Assembly (NCBI RefSeq): GCF_000282195.1 | Contig: NZ_AKJT01000022.1 | Span: 124,001-188,000 of the forward strand | Direction: 5' to 3' | Length of the DNA: 64,000 nt | Source: Pseudomonas sp. GM18 | GTDB lineage: Bacteria > Pseudomonadota > Gammaproteobacteria > Pseudomonadales > Pseudomonadaceae | Shown here: piece after piece, positions 27,034 to 34,990 of the stretch | Layout: every line of letters begins with the position of its first letter | Numbering within the stretch: position 1 is the first letter of the stretch | The notes under the pieces: model-generated | Databases searched by the model: none | What the model was told of the DNA's origin: nothing | What the model saw: the letters and a program-made list of their open reading frames with translations, nothing else | Translations under genes and position numbers: made by a program

Positions 27034-27537
27034 ATGGCCAAAGAAGGCTCGGTAGCCCCCAAGGAACGCATCAACGTCACCTTCAAACCCGCCACCGGCG
27101 GTGCTCAGGAAGAGATTGAACTGCCGTTGAAACTACTGGCAATCGGTGACTACACCCACCGCAAGGACGAACGTAAAGTCGAAGATCGCAAGCCGATCAG
27201 CATCGACAAAATGACCTTCGACGAAGTGCTGGCCAAGCAAGAGCTGAGCCTGACGCTGAGCGTGCCGAACCGTCTTCAGGAAGAAAGCGACACTGAAGAA
27301 CTGGCCGTGCAACTGCGCGTCAACTCGATGAAGGACTTCAACCCGGCATCCTTGGTCGAGCAAGTGCCTGAGCTGAAAAAACTGATGGAACTGCGCGACG
27401 CGCTGGTGGCCCTCAAAGGCCCGCTGGGTAACGCGCCTGCGTTCCGCAAAGCCATCGAAGGCGTGCTCGCCGACGACGAATCCCGCGGTCGCGTACTGGG
27501 TGAGCTGGGCCTGAACGCCGCAGCCCAGGACGCTTGA
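27034..27537 (+). CDS. tssB: T6SS contractile sheath small subunit TssB (VipA)
   Basis: Forms the contractile sheath with TssC. It has 167 residues with family landmarks 'KERINVTFKPATGGAQEEIELPLKLLAIGDYT' and 'PNRLQEESDTEELAVQLRVNSMKDFNPASLVEQVPELKKL'. ATG 27034 has a strong AAGGAG site. It is followed by tssC after 28 bases. Confidence 0.97.
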   Translation: MAKEGSVAPKERINVTFKPATGGAQEEIELPLKLLAIGDYTHRKDERKVEDRKPISIDKMTFDEVLAKQELSLTLSVPNRLQEESDTEELAVQLRVNSMKDFNPASLVEQVPELKKLMELRDALVALKGPLGNAPAFRKAIEGVLADDESRGRVLGELGLNAAAQDA

Positions 27538-27565
27538 GTCCCCATCAGCCAAGGAAGCCAACACA

Positions 27566-29041
27566 ATGAGCACTAGCGCAGCACAGCAAAAGAGCAACGA
27601 GAGCGGCGAATACAGCATTCTCGACAGCATCATCGCCGAAACCCGCCTGACCCCGGACGACGAAGCCTACGACATCGCCAAACGCGGTGTGTCGGCGTTC
27701 ATCGAAGAGCTGCTCAAGCCGCAGAACAACGGTGAGCCGGTCAAGAAGGCCATGGTCGACCGCATGATCGCCGAGATCGATGCCAAGCTCAGCCGCCAGA
27801 TGGACGAAATCCTGCACCACCCGGACTTCCAGTCCCTGGAATCGTCGTGGCGTGGCCTGCAGTTGCTGGTCGATCGCACCAACTTCCGCGAAAACATCAA
27901 GATCGAAATCCTCAACGTCTCCAAGGACGACCTGCTGGATGACTTCGAAGATTCGCCGGAAGTAATGCAATCGGGCCTGTACAAGCACATCTACACCGCT
28001 GAATACGGTCAGTTCGGTGGTCAGCCGGTTGGCGCGATCATCGCCAACTACTACATGTCCCCAAGCTCGCCGGACGTGAAACTGATGCAGTACGTGTCCA
28101 GCGTAGCCTGCATGTCCCACGCGCCGTTCATCGCGGCTGCCGGCCCGAAATTCTTCGGCCTGGAAAGCTTCACCGGCCTGCCGGACCTGAAAGATCTGAA
28201 AGATCACTTCGAAGGCCCGCAATTCGCCAAATGGCAGAGCTTCCGCCAGTCGGAAGACTCCCGTTACGTTGGCCTGACTGTGCCGCGTTTCCTGCTGCGT
28301 AATCCGTACGACCCGGAAGAAAACCCGGTCAAGTCGTTCGTGTACAAAGAAACCGTCGCCAACAGCCACGAGCACTACCTGTGGGGCAACACGGCCTACG
28401 CGTTCGGCACCAAGCTGACCGACAGCTTCGCCAAATTCCGCTGGTGTCCGAACATCATCGGCCCGCAGAGCGGTGGCGCGGTTGAAGACCTGCCGTTGCA
28501 CCACTTCGAAAGCATGGGCGAAATCGAGACCAAGATTCCTACCGAGGTTCTGGTTAGCGACCGTCGTGAATACGAACTGGCCGAGGAAGGTTTCATCTCC
28601 CTGACCATGCGCAAAGGCTCCGACAACGCGGCGTTCTTCTCCGCGAGCTCGGTGCAGAAGCCGAAGTTCTTCGGCATCAGCGCTGAAGGCAAGGCTGCAG
28701 AGCTGAACTACAAGCTCGGCACCCAACTGCCGTACATGATGATCGTCAACCGCCTGGCTCACTACTTGAAAGTGCTGCAGCGCGAGCAACTCGGTTCGTG
28801 GAAAGAACGTACCGACCTCGAGCTGGAACTCAACAAGTGGATCCGCCAGTACGTGGCCGACCAGGAAAACCCGAGCGCCGAAGTTCGTGGCCGTCGTCCA
28901 CTGCGCGCAGCCCAAATCATCGTCAGCGATGTTGAAGGCGAGCCGGGCTGGTACCGCGTCAGCCTGAACGTGCGCCCGCACTTCAAGTACATGGGTGCCG
29001 ATTTCACCCTGTCACTGGTTGGCAAGCTGGACAAAGAGTAA
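27566..29041 (+). CDS. tssC: T6SS contractile sheath large subunit TssC (VipB)
   Basis: The large sheath protein that interlocks with TssB and contracts to fire the needle. It has 491 residues. Landmarks: 'LHHPDFQSLESSWRGLQLLVDRTNF', 'EYGQFGGQPVGAIIANYYMSPSSPD', 'GWYRVSLNVRPHFKYMGADFTLSLVGKLDK' at the C terminus. Full length and intact. Confidence 0.97.
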   Translation: MSTSAAQQKSNESGEYSILDSIIAETRLTPDDEAYDIAKRGVSAFIEELLKPQNNGEPVKKAMVDRMIAEIDAKLSRQMDEILHHPDFQSLESSWRGLQLLVDRTNFRENIKIEILNVSKDDLLDDFEDSPEVMQSGLYKHIYTAEYGQFGGQPVGAIIANYYMSPSSPDVKLMQYVSSVACMSHAPFIAAAGPKFFGLESFTGLPDLKDLKDHFEGPQFAKWQSFRQSEDSRYVGLTVPRFLLRNPYDPEENPVKSFVYKETVANSHEHYLWGNTAYAFGTKLTDSFAKFRWCPNIIGPQSGGAVEDLPLHHFESMGEIETKIPTEVLVSDRREYELAEEGFISLTMRKGSDNAAFFSASSVQKPKFFGISAEGKAAELNYKLGTQLPYMMIVNRLAHYLKVLQREQLGSWKERTDLELELNKWIRQYVADQENPSAEVRGRRPLRAAQIIVSDVEGEPGWYRVSLNVRPHFKYMGADFTLSLVGKLDKE

Positions 29042-29053
29042 GCGGAGCGACTC

Positions 29054-29461
29054 ATGACTGGATACGGCAGCCTTTTCGAACGCCTGGGTGGCGACGCGGA
29101 CAAACGCGTCGGCTGGAGCCGCGAGGTTTCCGCCATGGCGTCGGTGGCTGCCCATCTGGCCAAGATGCTCAGCACCCGTGCGGGCAGCGTGCAAACGCTG
29201 TCCGATTACGGGCTACCCGATCTCAATGACATGCGCCTGAGCCTGCACGACTCCCTGAGTCAGGCCCGCCTGGCCATCGAAAGCTTCATCGAAGCCTACG
29301 AACCGCGCCTGAGCAACGTGCGTGTCATCTCCCTGCCGCGTGACAACGATCAGCTTCGCCTGTCCTTCAGCATCGAAGGCCTGCTGGAAGTTGATGGTTT
29401 CAAGCGCCAGGTCAGTTTCGCCGCGCGCCTGGATGGCAGCGGTCAAGTAAAGGTCAACTAG
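29054..29461 (+). CDS. tssE: T6SS baseplate wedge protein TssE (gp25-like)
   Basis: A 135-residue gp25/GPW-family baseplate component that starts sheath assembly. Landmarks: 'GSLFERLGGD', 'HLAKMLSTRAGSVQTLSDYGLPDLND' and the family Glu region 'FIEAYEPRLSNVRV'. ATG 29054. After it the structural operon is interrupted by five non-structural genes (29466-32194) before tssF. Confidence 0.95.
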   Translation: MTGYGSLFERLGGDADKRVGWSREVSAMASVAAHLAKMLSTRAGSVQTLSDYGLPDLNDMRLSLHDSLSQARLAIESFIEAYEPRLSNVRVISLPRDNDQLRLSFSIEGLLEVDGFKRQVSFAARLDGSGQVKVN

Positions 29462-29465
29462 GGAT

Positions 29466-29873
29466 ATGCGATTGAGGGTTCTAAGTACGTTGGCAATGAT
29501 CGTGCGTCGCGCTTTGCTGCTGATCGCCCTGACTGCCGCTGCCCTGGTGTTGGCTGCCTGCTACATGAAAGTGACGGCTTCAAGGCTCGCTCACGTGTAC
29601 TCCACAGTCTGGAACGAGTCCGGGACTTGTTACATCAACTCCTACATTCCGCAGTATTCGGCTCTGGGTATTCCCGGAAAGATCTTCCGTCTTTTCACCA
29701 GTGAAGCCTTTTTCAGGGTGTACGCAAAAGACGGCACGTTGTTGAAGTCGTCTGAATGGTTGATTTGGCAGAACGAATTCACGACGGATGAACGGGCTCA
29801 ATGGGTGAACGCTCATGCGATCTATCCGACAGCGACGGGTTACGAGGGCTGGAAAATTCCAGTGTGTGGTTGA
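29466..29873 (+). CDS. Small putative lipoprotein between tssE and the PAAR gene
   Basis: A 135-residue protein I do not recognise. A basic start is followed by a hydrophobic stretch ending 'LVLAAC' (~27-32), which fits a lipobox with Cys at ~32, so it is probably a membrane-anchored periplasmic lipoprotein. The rest is soluble with two more Cys. It begins 4 bases after tssE and is part of the inserted module. It could be an immunity protein or an accessory factor; sequence alone does not decide. Confidence 0.7.
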   Translation: MRLRVLSTLAMIVRRALLLIALTAAALVLAACYMKVTASRLAHVYSTVWNESGTCYINSYIPQYSALGIPGKIFRLFTSEAFFRVYAKDGTLLKSSEWLIWQNEFTTDERAQWVNAHAIYPTATGYEGWKIPVCG

Positions 29874-29916
29874 GCAATGAACAGTCATCAAGCCAAGGTC
29901 AATTAAGGAGAGCCCA

Positions 29917-30420
29917 ATGTCAGGAAAACCCGCAGCACGCGTATCCGATCCCACCGCTTGCCCGCTCCCCGGCCATGGCACCAACCCGATCGCCGCCGGT
30001 TCCGGCGACGTGTTCTTCGACGGCCTCGCGGCCGCCCGCCAAGGCGATGCCTCGGCGTGTGGTGGTGCGATGGTTGGCGATTTAGCAACGACCGTTTTGA
30101 TCAACGGTAAACCGGCGGCCACCGTCGACTCAGTCGGCACTCATGGCAATAAGGTTACCGCCGGGTCTTCGACTGTGATTATCGGAAACTCGCATTCGCC
30201 GGTGCCTTTTGTGCCGCCGTTACCTGTGATTATTCCCGGAATATTCAATCGTGTTTTTGCCTTCAAAACTGCCAGTGGACAAATGGTCGAGGGGCTGAAC
30301 TATAGAATAGTTTCCGAAAGTGGAATCGAGAAGTTTGGTACTGCGGTAACCGGAACGTCCGCCTGTTTCTCAACGGGACAGAAACCTGAGCCTGTCTCGA
30401 TTTTTGTAACATCGGAGTAA
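29917..30420 (+). CDS. PAAR spike-tip protein with transthyretin-like extension
   Basis: A 167-residue PAAR protein that sharpens the VgrG tip and can carry cargo. The PAAR domain (~1-90) shows 'SGKPAARVSDPTACPLPGHGTNPIAAGSGDVFFDG', 'CGGAMVGDLATTVLINGKPAATVDSVGTHGN'. After a Pro-rich linker (~92-105) a ~60-residue beta domain ('FAFKTASGQMVEGLNYRIVSESG') looks like the transthyretin-type tails of other PAAR proteins. Shine-Dalgarno AAGGAGAG. The next gene starts 5 bases after its stop, and is its likely cargo. Confidence 0.9.
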   Translation: MSGKPAARVSDPTACPLPGHGTNPIAAGSGDVFFDGLAAARQGDASACGGAMVGDLATTVLINGKPAATVDSVGTHGNKVTAGSSTVIIGNSHSPVPFVPPLPVIIPGIFNRVFAFKTASGQMVEGLNYRIVSESGIEKFGTAVTGTSACFSTGQKPEPVSIFVTSE

Positions 30421-30424
30421 TATT

Positions 30425-31276
30425 TTGGAAACGATTGTTGAAGTTGGCGGCGTGCCTTATACCTTCGTTACCGAAGACGGTGTTACTGCGTTAAGGCTTG
30501 ATGACAAAACGACGGCCAGCAACGAAACGGATCTAGGAGTTTTGAGCCTCCCTGAGATTTGGTTGGTGACTCGTTCTAATGGCGTACCTCTATTCGCTGT
30601 AAAACCAGATATCTGTGATAAGCCTTTTCGCATCCTGAGCGCTGAAAAGTTATACGCTGAAAAGATTCAGTGGTTTGAACCGCTGGCCGACTTCTATCGC
30701 GAGCGGTTATGGGTAAACCCCAAAAGCAGTGTAGAAGGGTCGGAAGTGTACGACGCTTATCGACAACATACATGGCAATCAATTATTGATTTTGCAATCG
30801 TAGACAGGCCATCGATTGTTTACTATAGAAATCTTCCGGGAGACTGGAAGAAACAACCTGAAGGTGGGGCGAAGTATCTTCTTTGTCTCGTTGAAGGTGA
30901 TCCTTACTGGACAGATGGACTGGGACAAATTCCATTCGCAGTGGATACCTTCCGTAAGTATTGGGAGGAAACCCGCGAGGTTGATTCCGCAATCAGGAAG
31001 ACTGGCCAGACCGGCCTTGACTGGGCAGACGGAACGCTCGGCGGCAGCGACGATGGCAGCAAGAATGTCTATGACAACTTCATAATTATCAGGGCCTGTT
31101 TGTGGGCTTCCGAGAACTTTGAGCTGGTGCTCGAGAAAAGAGCCATGAGCGGTCAAAGATTCGGGATTGGCGGTGCGACAATCGCAAGCACAGTGTTCAA
31201 GCCAGCCTCTAATGTACGGTTCAAGACGTCGATTGACGCTGGCCTGTTGGCAAAATATAAAACATGGGAAGCGTGA
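30425..31276 (+). CDS. Unknown protein, candidate PAAR-delivered T6SS effector
   Basis: A 283-residue soluble protein without signal peptide or membrane segment; I do not recognise the family or an active site. The start is TTG 30425: GGAG lies at the right distance before it, and no ATG occurs near it in frame. It follows the PAAR stop by 4 bases and overlaps the next gene, a membrane protein, by 13 bases. This arrangement (PAAR, soluble protein, membrane protein) is typical of effector-immunity pairs. Base composition is lower in GC than the structural genes, suggesting transfer. The effector role is inference. Confidence 0.65.
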   Translation: METIVEVGGVPYTFVTEDGVTALRLDDKTTASNETDLGVLSLPEIWLVTRSNGVPLFAVKPDICDKPFRILSAEKLYAEKIQWFEPLADFYRERLWVNPKSSVEGSEVYDAYRQHTWQSIIDFAIVDRPSIVYYRNLPGDWKKQPEGGAKYLLCLVEGDPYWTDGLGQIPFAVDTFRKYWEETREVDSAIRKTGQTGLDWADGTLGGSDDGSKNVYDNFIIIRACLWASENFELVLEKRAMSGQRFGIGGATIASTVFKPASNVRFKTSIDAGLLAKYKTWEA

Positions 31277-31644
31277 TTGTGAAAGTTCTCGTTGGTGCCG
31301 TTATTTATTTGCTCGTTGGCGTCTTGTATTTTTATGTGCACGATATTGGTGTTGTTTATTACAAGTCGCATGTGGGCTTTACAGACAGGGGGGTCGCAAT
31401 AGGTGGTACCGCAGAGCTGACATTTTATTTTTTTATTCTGATCAATTTTATCGTTTTCTTTATTCCTAAGGTTTTGTTGAAGTTGCTGGTGATAGCAGGA
31501 ATGCTGGGTGTTGTGTTGTTTTATTTCTTACCAGACAACCCGGTGCGAGCATTTGCCTATGGTGGTCTTACTACCAGTATGAGTGTATTGGCGCTTGTGC
31601 TGCGCTTGAAGATTGAGCGGTGGCGCTCTCGAAGTTTTGTTTAA
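31264..31644 (+). CDS. Small inner-membrane protein, candidate immunity protein
   Basis: A 126-residue protein with about four hydrophobic segments (e.g. 'VLVGAVIYLLVGVLYFYV', 'FYFFILINFIVFFIPKVLL', 'VIAGMLGVVLFYF'). ATG 31264 lies inside the 3' end of the putative effector gene, so translation is coupled. An integral membrane immunity protein would fit an effector that acts at the inner membrane or from the periplasm. No family recognised. Confidence 0.65.
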   Translation: MGSVIVKVLVGAVIYLLVGVLYFYVHDIGVVYYKSHVGFTDRGVAIGGTAELTFYFFILINFIVFFIPKVLLKLLVIAGMLGVVLFYFLPDNPVRAFAYGGLTTSMSVLALVLRLKIERWRSRSFV

Positions 31645-31738
31645 ACGGGCCGTAACATGAACGGAATTGATTTCGCTCTTGCCTGGCGACGGTATTGCCG
31701 GTTGGCCCTGCTGGGGCTCCAGGGATGGTGGTTCACTC

Positions 31739-32194
31739 ATGATCGACGTATCAGGCGAGATGCGCATGCTTAGCCGCGCGCAGCTGGGTTTCTTCATGGC
31801 TGCCTTGTGGTGGCCATTGCTGGCGGTACTGGCGATTTCTTCCTATGCCCTGTGGATTGGCGAGTATTCAACGTTCGATTCATCCCAGACCTATTGGCAG
31901 TACCTGTTGTGGTGGGGCATTCCTGGGCTATTGGCGTTTTCGCTGTGGATGTCCCGAGGCGCCAAGAACCGAAACGAGCAACAAGCGCTTCGGATGGTTT
32001 GGCTCGCGCCTTTGAAATTCATCCCCTTTTACGCCGTGCCATGGATGATTTATGGCCTGGGGTGTGTGGTCGCCGGGCCGTGTGCTGAGGCTTACATGGC
32101 GTACGGTTGGATCATGCTGGTGCCTTACCTCCTGATTGCCGGTTACGTCTGTGCCGGTCTGACAGTCGCGCTCTACAGGACAGTTTTTTCATGA
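31739..32194 (+). CDS. Membrane protein of unknown function in the PAAR module
   Basis: About 151 residues with four hydrophobic segments ('FFMAALWWPLLAVLAISSYALW', 'YLLWWGIPGLLAFSLWM', 'PFYAVPWMIYGLGCVVAGP', 'YGWIMLVPYLLIAGYVCAGLTVALY'). The start is uncertain: ATG 31739, 31760 and 31766 are in frame, and 31766 has the best AGG spacing; an upstream TTG (31667) is less likely. It is the last gene of the insertion before tssF and may be a second immunity protein. Confidence 0.6.
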   Translation: MIDVSGEMRMLSRAQLGFFMAALWWPLLAVLAISSYALWIGEYSTFDSSQTYWQYLLWWGIPGLLAFSLWMSRGAKNRNEQQALRMVWLAPLKFIPFYAVPWMIYGLGCVVAGPCAEAYMAYGWIMLVPYLLIAGYVCAGLTVALYRTVFS

Positions 32195-32218
32195 GTTCCA
32201 CTACCAGGCAGGTAACCC

Positions 32219-34006
32219 GTGTCCTTTAACCACTACTACCAAAGCGAACTCACCGCACTTCGCCAGTTAGGTCGTCGTTTCGCCGAGCGTAGCCCGGCAT
32301 TGGCGCCTTTTCTCGGTCAGGCCGGGCGGGATCCGGATGTGGAGCGGTTGCTGGAGGGCTTTGCCTTTCTGACCGGTCGCCTGCGCCAGAAGCTCGACGA
32401 CGAGTTGCCGGAGCTCAGCCATTCGCTGATGCAGCTGCTGTGGCCGAACTACATGCGGCCGCTGCCGGCGTTCAGCATTTTGCAGTTCGACCCGTTGAAG
32501 CGTTCCGGGCCGGCGTTGAGGGTCGAGCGTGATACGCCGGTCGAGAGTGTGCCGGTCGATGACGTGCGCTGCCGTTTCCGTACGTGCTACCCGACCGAGG
32601 TGTTGCCGCTGGATCTGGCTGCGCTGAATTACTCGGTGAAGGGTGACGGTTCGCTGTTGAGCCTGCGCCTGGAGATGAGCGCGGATGGTCACCTCGGCGA
32701 GCTCGAGCTGAGCCGTCTGCGTCTGCACTTCGCCGGTGAGCGCTACATCAGCCAGATGCTTTACCTGAGCCTGTTGCGCAACCTCGAAGGCATTGAGCTG
32801 ATCCCGCTGGACGGCGCCGGCAAGCCCATCAACGGCGTAAGCGGTCAACCGATGGCGTTCAAGATGCCCGGCGACCGCGTGCAGCCGGTGGGTTTTGCCG
32901 AAGAAGAAGCGTTGATCCCGTATCCGCTGAACACCTTCCGCGGCTATCGCTACCTGCAGGAATATTTCGCCTTCCAGGACAAATTCCTCTTCGTTGATAT
33001 CAACGGTCTGGACCTGCTCAAGGCGCTGCCGGAAGACACCCTCAAGCAGATGCGCGGCCTGGAATTGCGCTTCGATATTCGCAAGAGCGGCATCATGCGG
33101 ATGCGTCCGACCCTGGATAACGTGAAGCTCTACTGCACGCCGATCGTCAACCTGTTCGAACACGATGCGCTGCCGATTCGCCTCGACGGCAAACAGGACG
33201 AATACCTGCTGTTACCGGCCGAATACGACCTGGAAAACTGCGGTGTGTTCTCGGTGGAAACTGTCACTGGCTGGAAGCCCGGGGGTCTCGGTTATCAGGA
33301 ATACGTGCCGTTCGAATCCTTCGAGCACGACCCGAGTTTCGACGTGCCCAACAGCCGTCCGCATTACAGCATCCGCCAGCGTTCGTCCTTGCTGCACGAC
33401 GGCCTCGACACCTACCTGAGCTTCGGCATCCGCCACACCGAAGCCCACGAAACCCTGTCGATCGAGCTGATGTGCACCAACCAGAACCTGCCGCGCAAGC
33501 TCAAGCTCGGTGACATCTGCATGGCCTGTGAAGAGACGCCGGAGTTTTTGAGCTTCCGCAATATCACCCCGGCCACCTCGAGTTTCGCGCCGCCGCTGAA
33601 CCGCGACTTCCTCTGGAAGCTGATCAGCAACATGTCGCTTAACTACCTGTCGCTGGCCGACGTCAACGCGTTGAAGGTGATTCTCGAAACCTACGACCTG
33701 CCGCGCTACTACGACCAACACGCAGAAAAAGTCAGCAAACGCCTGCTGGGCGGGCTCAAGTCGATCAAGCACCAGCATGTCGACAGATTGCACCGAGGGT
33801 TGCCGGTTCGCGGGTTGCGCACCGAGCTGACCATCGACCCGGAAGGGTATATCGGCGAGGGCGACCTGTTCGTGTTCGCTTCGGTTCTTAACGAGTTTTT
33901 CGCGCTTTACGCCAGTCTCAATTCGTACCACGAGCTGCGGGTAAAAAGCACACAGGGAGAGGTGTACCAATGGACACCACGTATGGGCCTGCAGCCCCTG
34001 CTTTAA
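32219..34006 (+). CDS. tssF: T6SS baseplate protein TssF
   Basis: A 595-residue baseplate wedge component. Landmarks: 'FNHYYQSELTALRQLGRRFAERSPALAPFLG', 'DPDVERLLEGFAFLTGRLRQKLDDELPEL' and 'GEGDLFVFASVLNEFFALYASLNSYHELRV'. The start is GTG 32219 with CAGGTAA upstream. tssG begins inside its 3' end (overlap of 37 bases), so the two partners are translationally coupled. Confidence 0.96.
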   Translation: MSFNHYYQSELTALRQLGRRFAERSPALAPFLGQAGRDPDVERLLEGFAFLTGRLRQKLDDELPELSHSLMQLLWPNYMRPLPAFSILQFDPLKRSGPALRVERDTPVESVPVDDVRCRFRTCYPTEVLPLDLAALNYSVKGDGSLLSLRLEMSADGHLGELELSRLRLHFAGERYISQMLYLSLLRNLEGIELIPLDGAGKPINGVSGQPMAFKMPGDRVQPVGFAEEEALIPYPLNTFRGYRYLQEYFAFQDKFLFVDINGLDLLKALPEDTLKQMRGLELRFDIRKSGIMRMRPTLDNVKLYCTPIVNLFEHDALPIRLDGKQDEYLLLPAEYDLENCGVFSVETVTGWKPGGLGYQEYVPFESFEHDPSFDVPNSRPHYSIRQRSSLLHDGLDTYLSFGIRHTEAHETLSIELMCTNQNLPRKLKLGDICMACEETPEFLSFRNITPATSSFAPPLNRDFLWKLISNMSLNYLSLADVNALKVILETYDLPRYYDQHAEKVSKRLLGGLKSIKHQHVDRLHRGLPVRGLRTELTIDPEGYIGEGDLFVFASVLNEFFALYASLNSYHELRVKSTQGEVYQWTPRMGLQPLL

Positions 34007-34977
34007 GCGGGCTGACCCGGGTAATACGCGAGTACTCGCTGTTTCAGGCCGTGCTGCTGGTGATTGACCGGCTGCGCGATGCGCACCCGTACCTGAGCGA
34101 AGACGACCTGTACGACCAGCTGGAATTCCAGGCCAACCCGAGCCTGGGTTTCCCTGGCAGTGACGTCGATCGCGTGGAGTTTTTCGAAGAGCACGGGCAG
34201 ATGCGCGCGCGCCTGCGTTTCAACCTGATCGGCCTGGTCGGTTCCGGTTCGCCGCTGCCTGCGTTTTACGGCGAGCAGGCCCTGGGCGACAGCGAAGACG
34301 GCAACCCGACCCGTAATTTCCTCGACCTGTTCCACCATCGCCTGCAACGGCTGATGCTGCCGATCTGGCGCAAATACCGCTACCGCGCCAGTTTCCAGAG
34401 CGGCGCGCTCGACCCGTTTTCGGCGCAGCTGTTTGCCCTGATCGGCCTCGGTGGCGAAGAGATCCGCAAGGCCCAGGAACTGAACTGGAAACGCCTGCTG
34501 CCGTACCTCGGCCTGCTCAGCTTGCGGGCGCACTCGGCGGCGTTGATCGAAGCGGTGTTGCGTTACTACTTCAAGCACGCCGAGTTGACCATCGAGCAGT
34601 GCATCGAGCGCCGCGTCGAAATCCTCGACGAGCAGCGCAATCGCCTCGGTCGCGCCAACAGCATGCTCGGCGAAGACCTGGTGCTGGGCGAGCACGTGCG
34701 CGACCGCAGCGGCAAATTCCGCATTCACATCCGCGAGCTCGACTGGCAACGCTTCCACGAATTCCTGCCGATCGGTTTCGGCTACCAGCCACTGTGCGCG
34801 CTGGTGCGGTTCACCCTGCGTGACCCGCTCGATTACGACATTCGCCTGGTGCTGCGCCAGGAAGAAATCCGCGAACTGCGCATCGGTGAGCAGAACGCCT
34901 GTCGCCTGGGGTGGACCAGTTGGCTGGGCCGCGAAAAAGCGGACGGCGTGGTGACCCTGGGCAGCAAAATTCATTAA
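33970..34977 (+). CDS. tssG: T6SS baseplate protein TssG
   Basis: A 335-residue partner of TssF in the baseplate wedge. Landmarks: 'YSLFQAVLLVIDRLRDAHP', 'GFPGSDVDRVEF', 'RNFLDLFHHRLQRLMLPIWRKYRY' and the C-terminal 'CRLGWTSWLG'. ATG 33970 overlaps the end of tssF and is preceded by AGGGAGAGG. Confidence 0.95.
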   Translation: MDTTYGPAAPALSGLTRVIREYSLFQAVLLVIDRLRDAHPYLSEDDLYDQLEFQANPSLGFPGSDVDRVEFFEEHGQMRARLRFNLIGLVGSGSPLPAFYGEQALGDSEDGNPTRNFLDLFHHRLQRLMLPIWRKYRYRASFQSGALDPFSAQLFALIGLGGEEIRKAQELNWKRLLPYLGLLSLRAHSAALIEAVLRYYFKHAELTIEQCIERRVEILDEQRNRLGRANSMLGEDLVLGEHVRDRSGKFRIHIRELDWQRFHEFLPIGFGYQPLCALVRFTLRDPLDYDIRLVLRQEEIRELRIGEQNACRLGWTSWLGREKADGVVTLGSKIH

Positions 34978-34990
34978 GGACAGATGACAC

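Noticed and set aside
31657..31776. 39-codon frame starting at ATG 31657 between the two membrane genes
   Set aside because: No ribosome site and no recognisable product; it overlaps the likely start of the 31739 gene in another frame.
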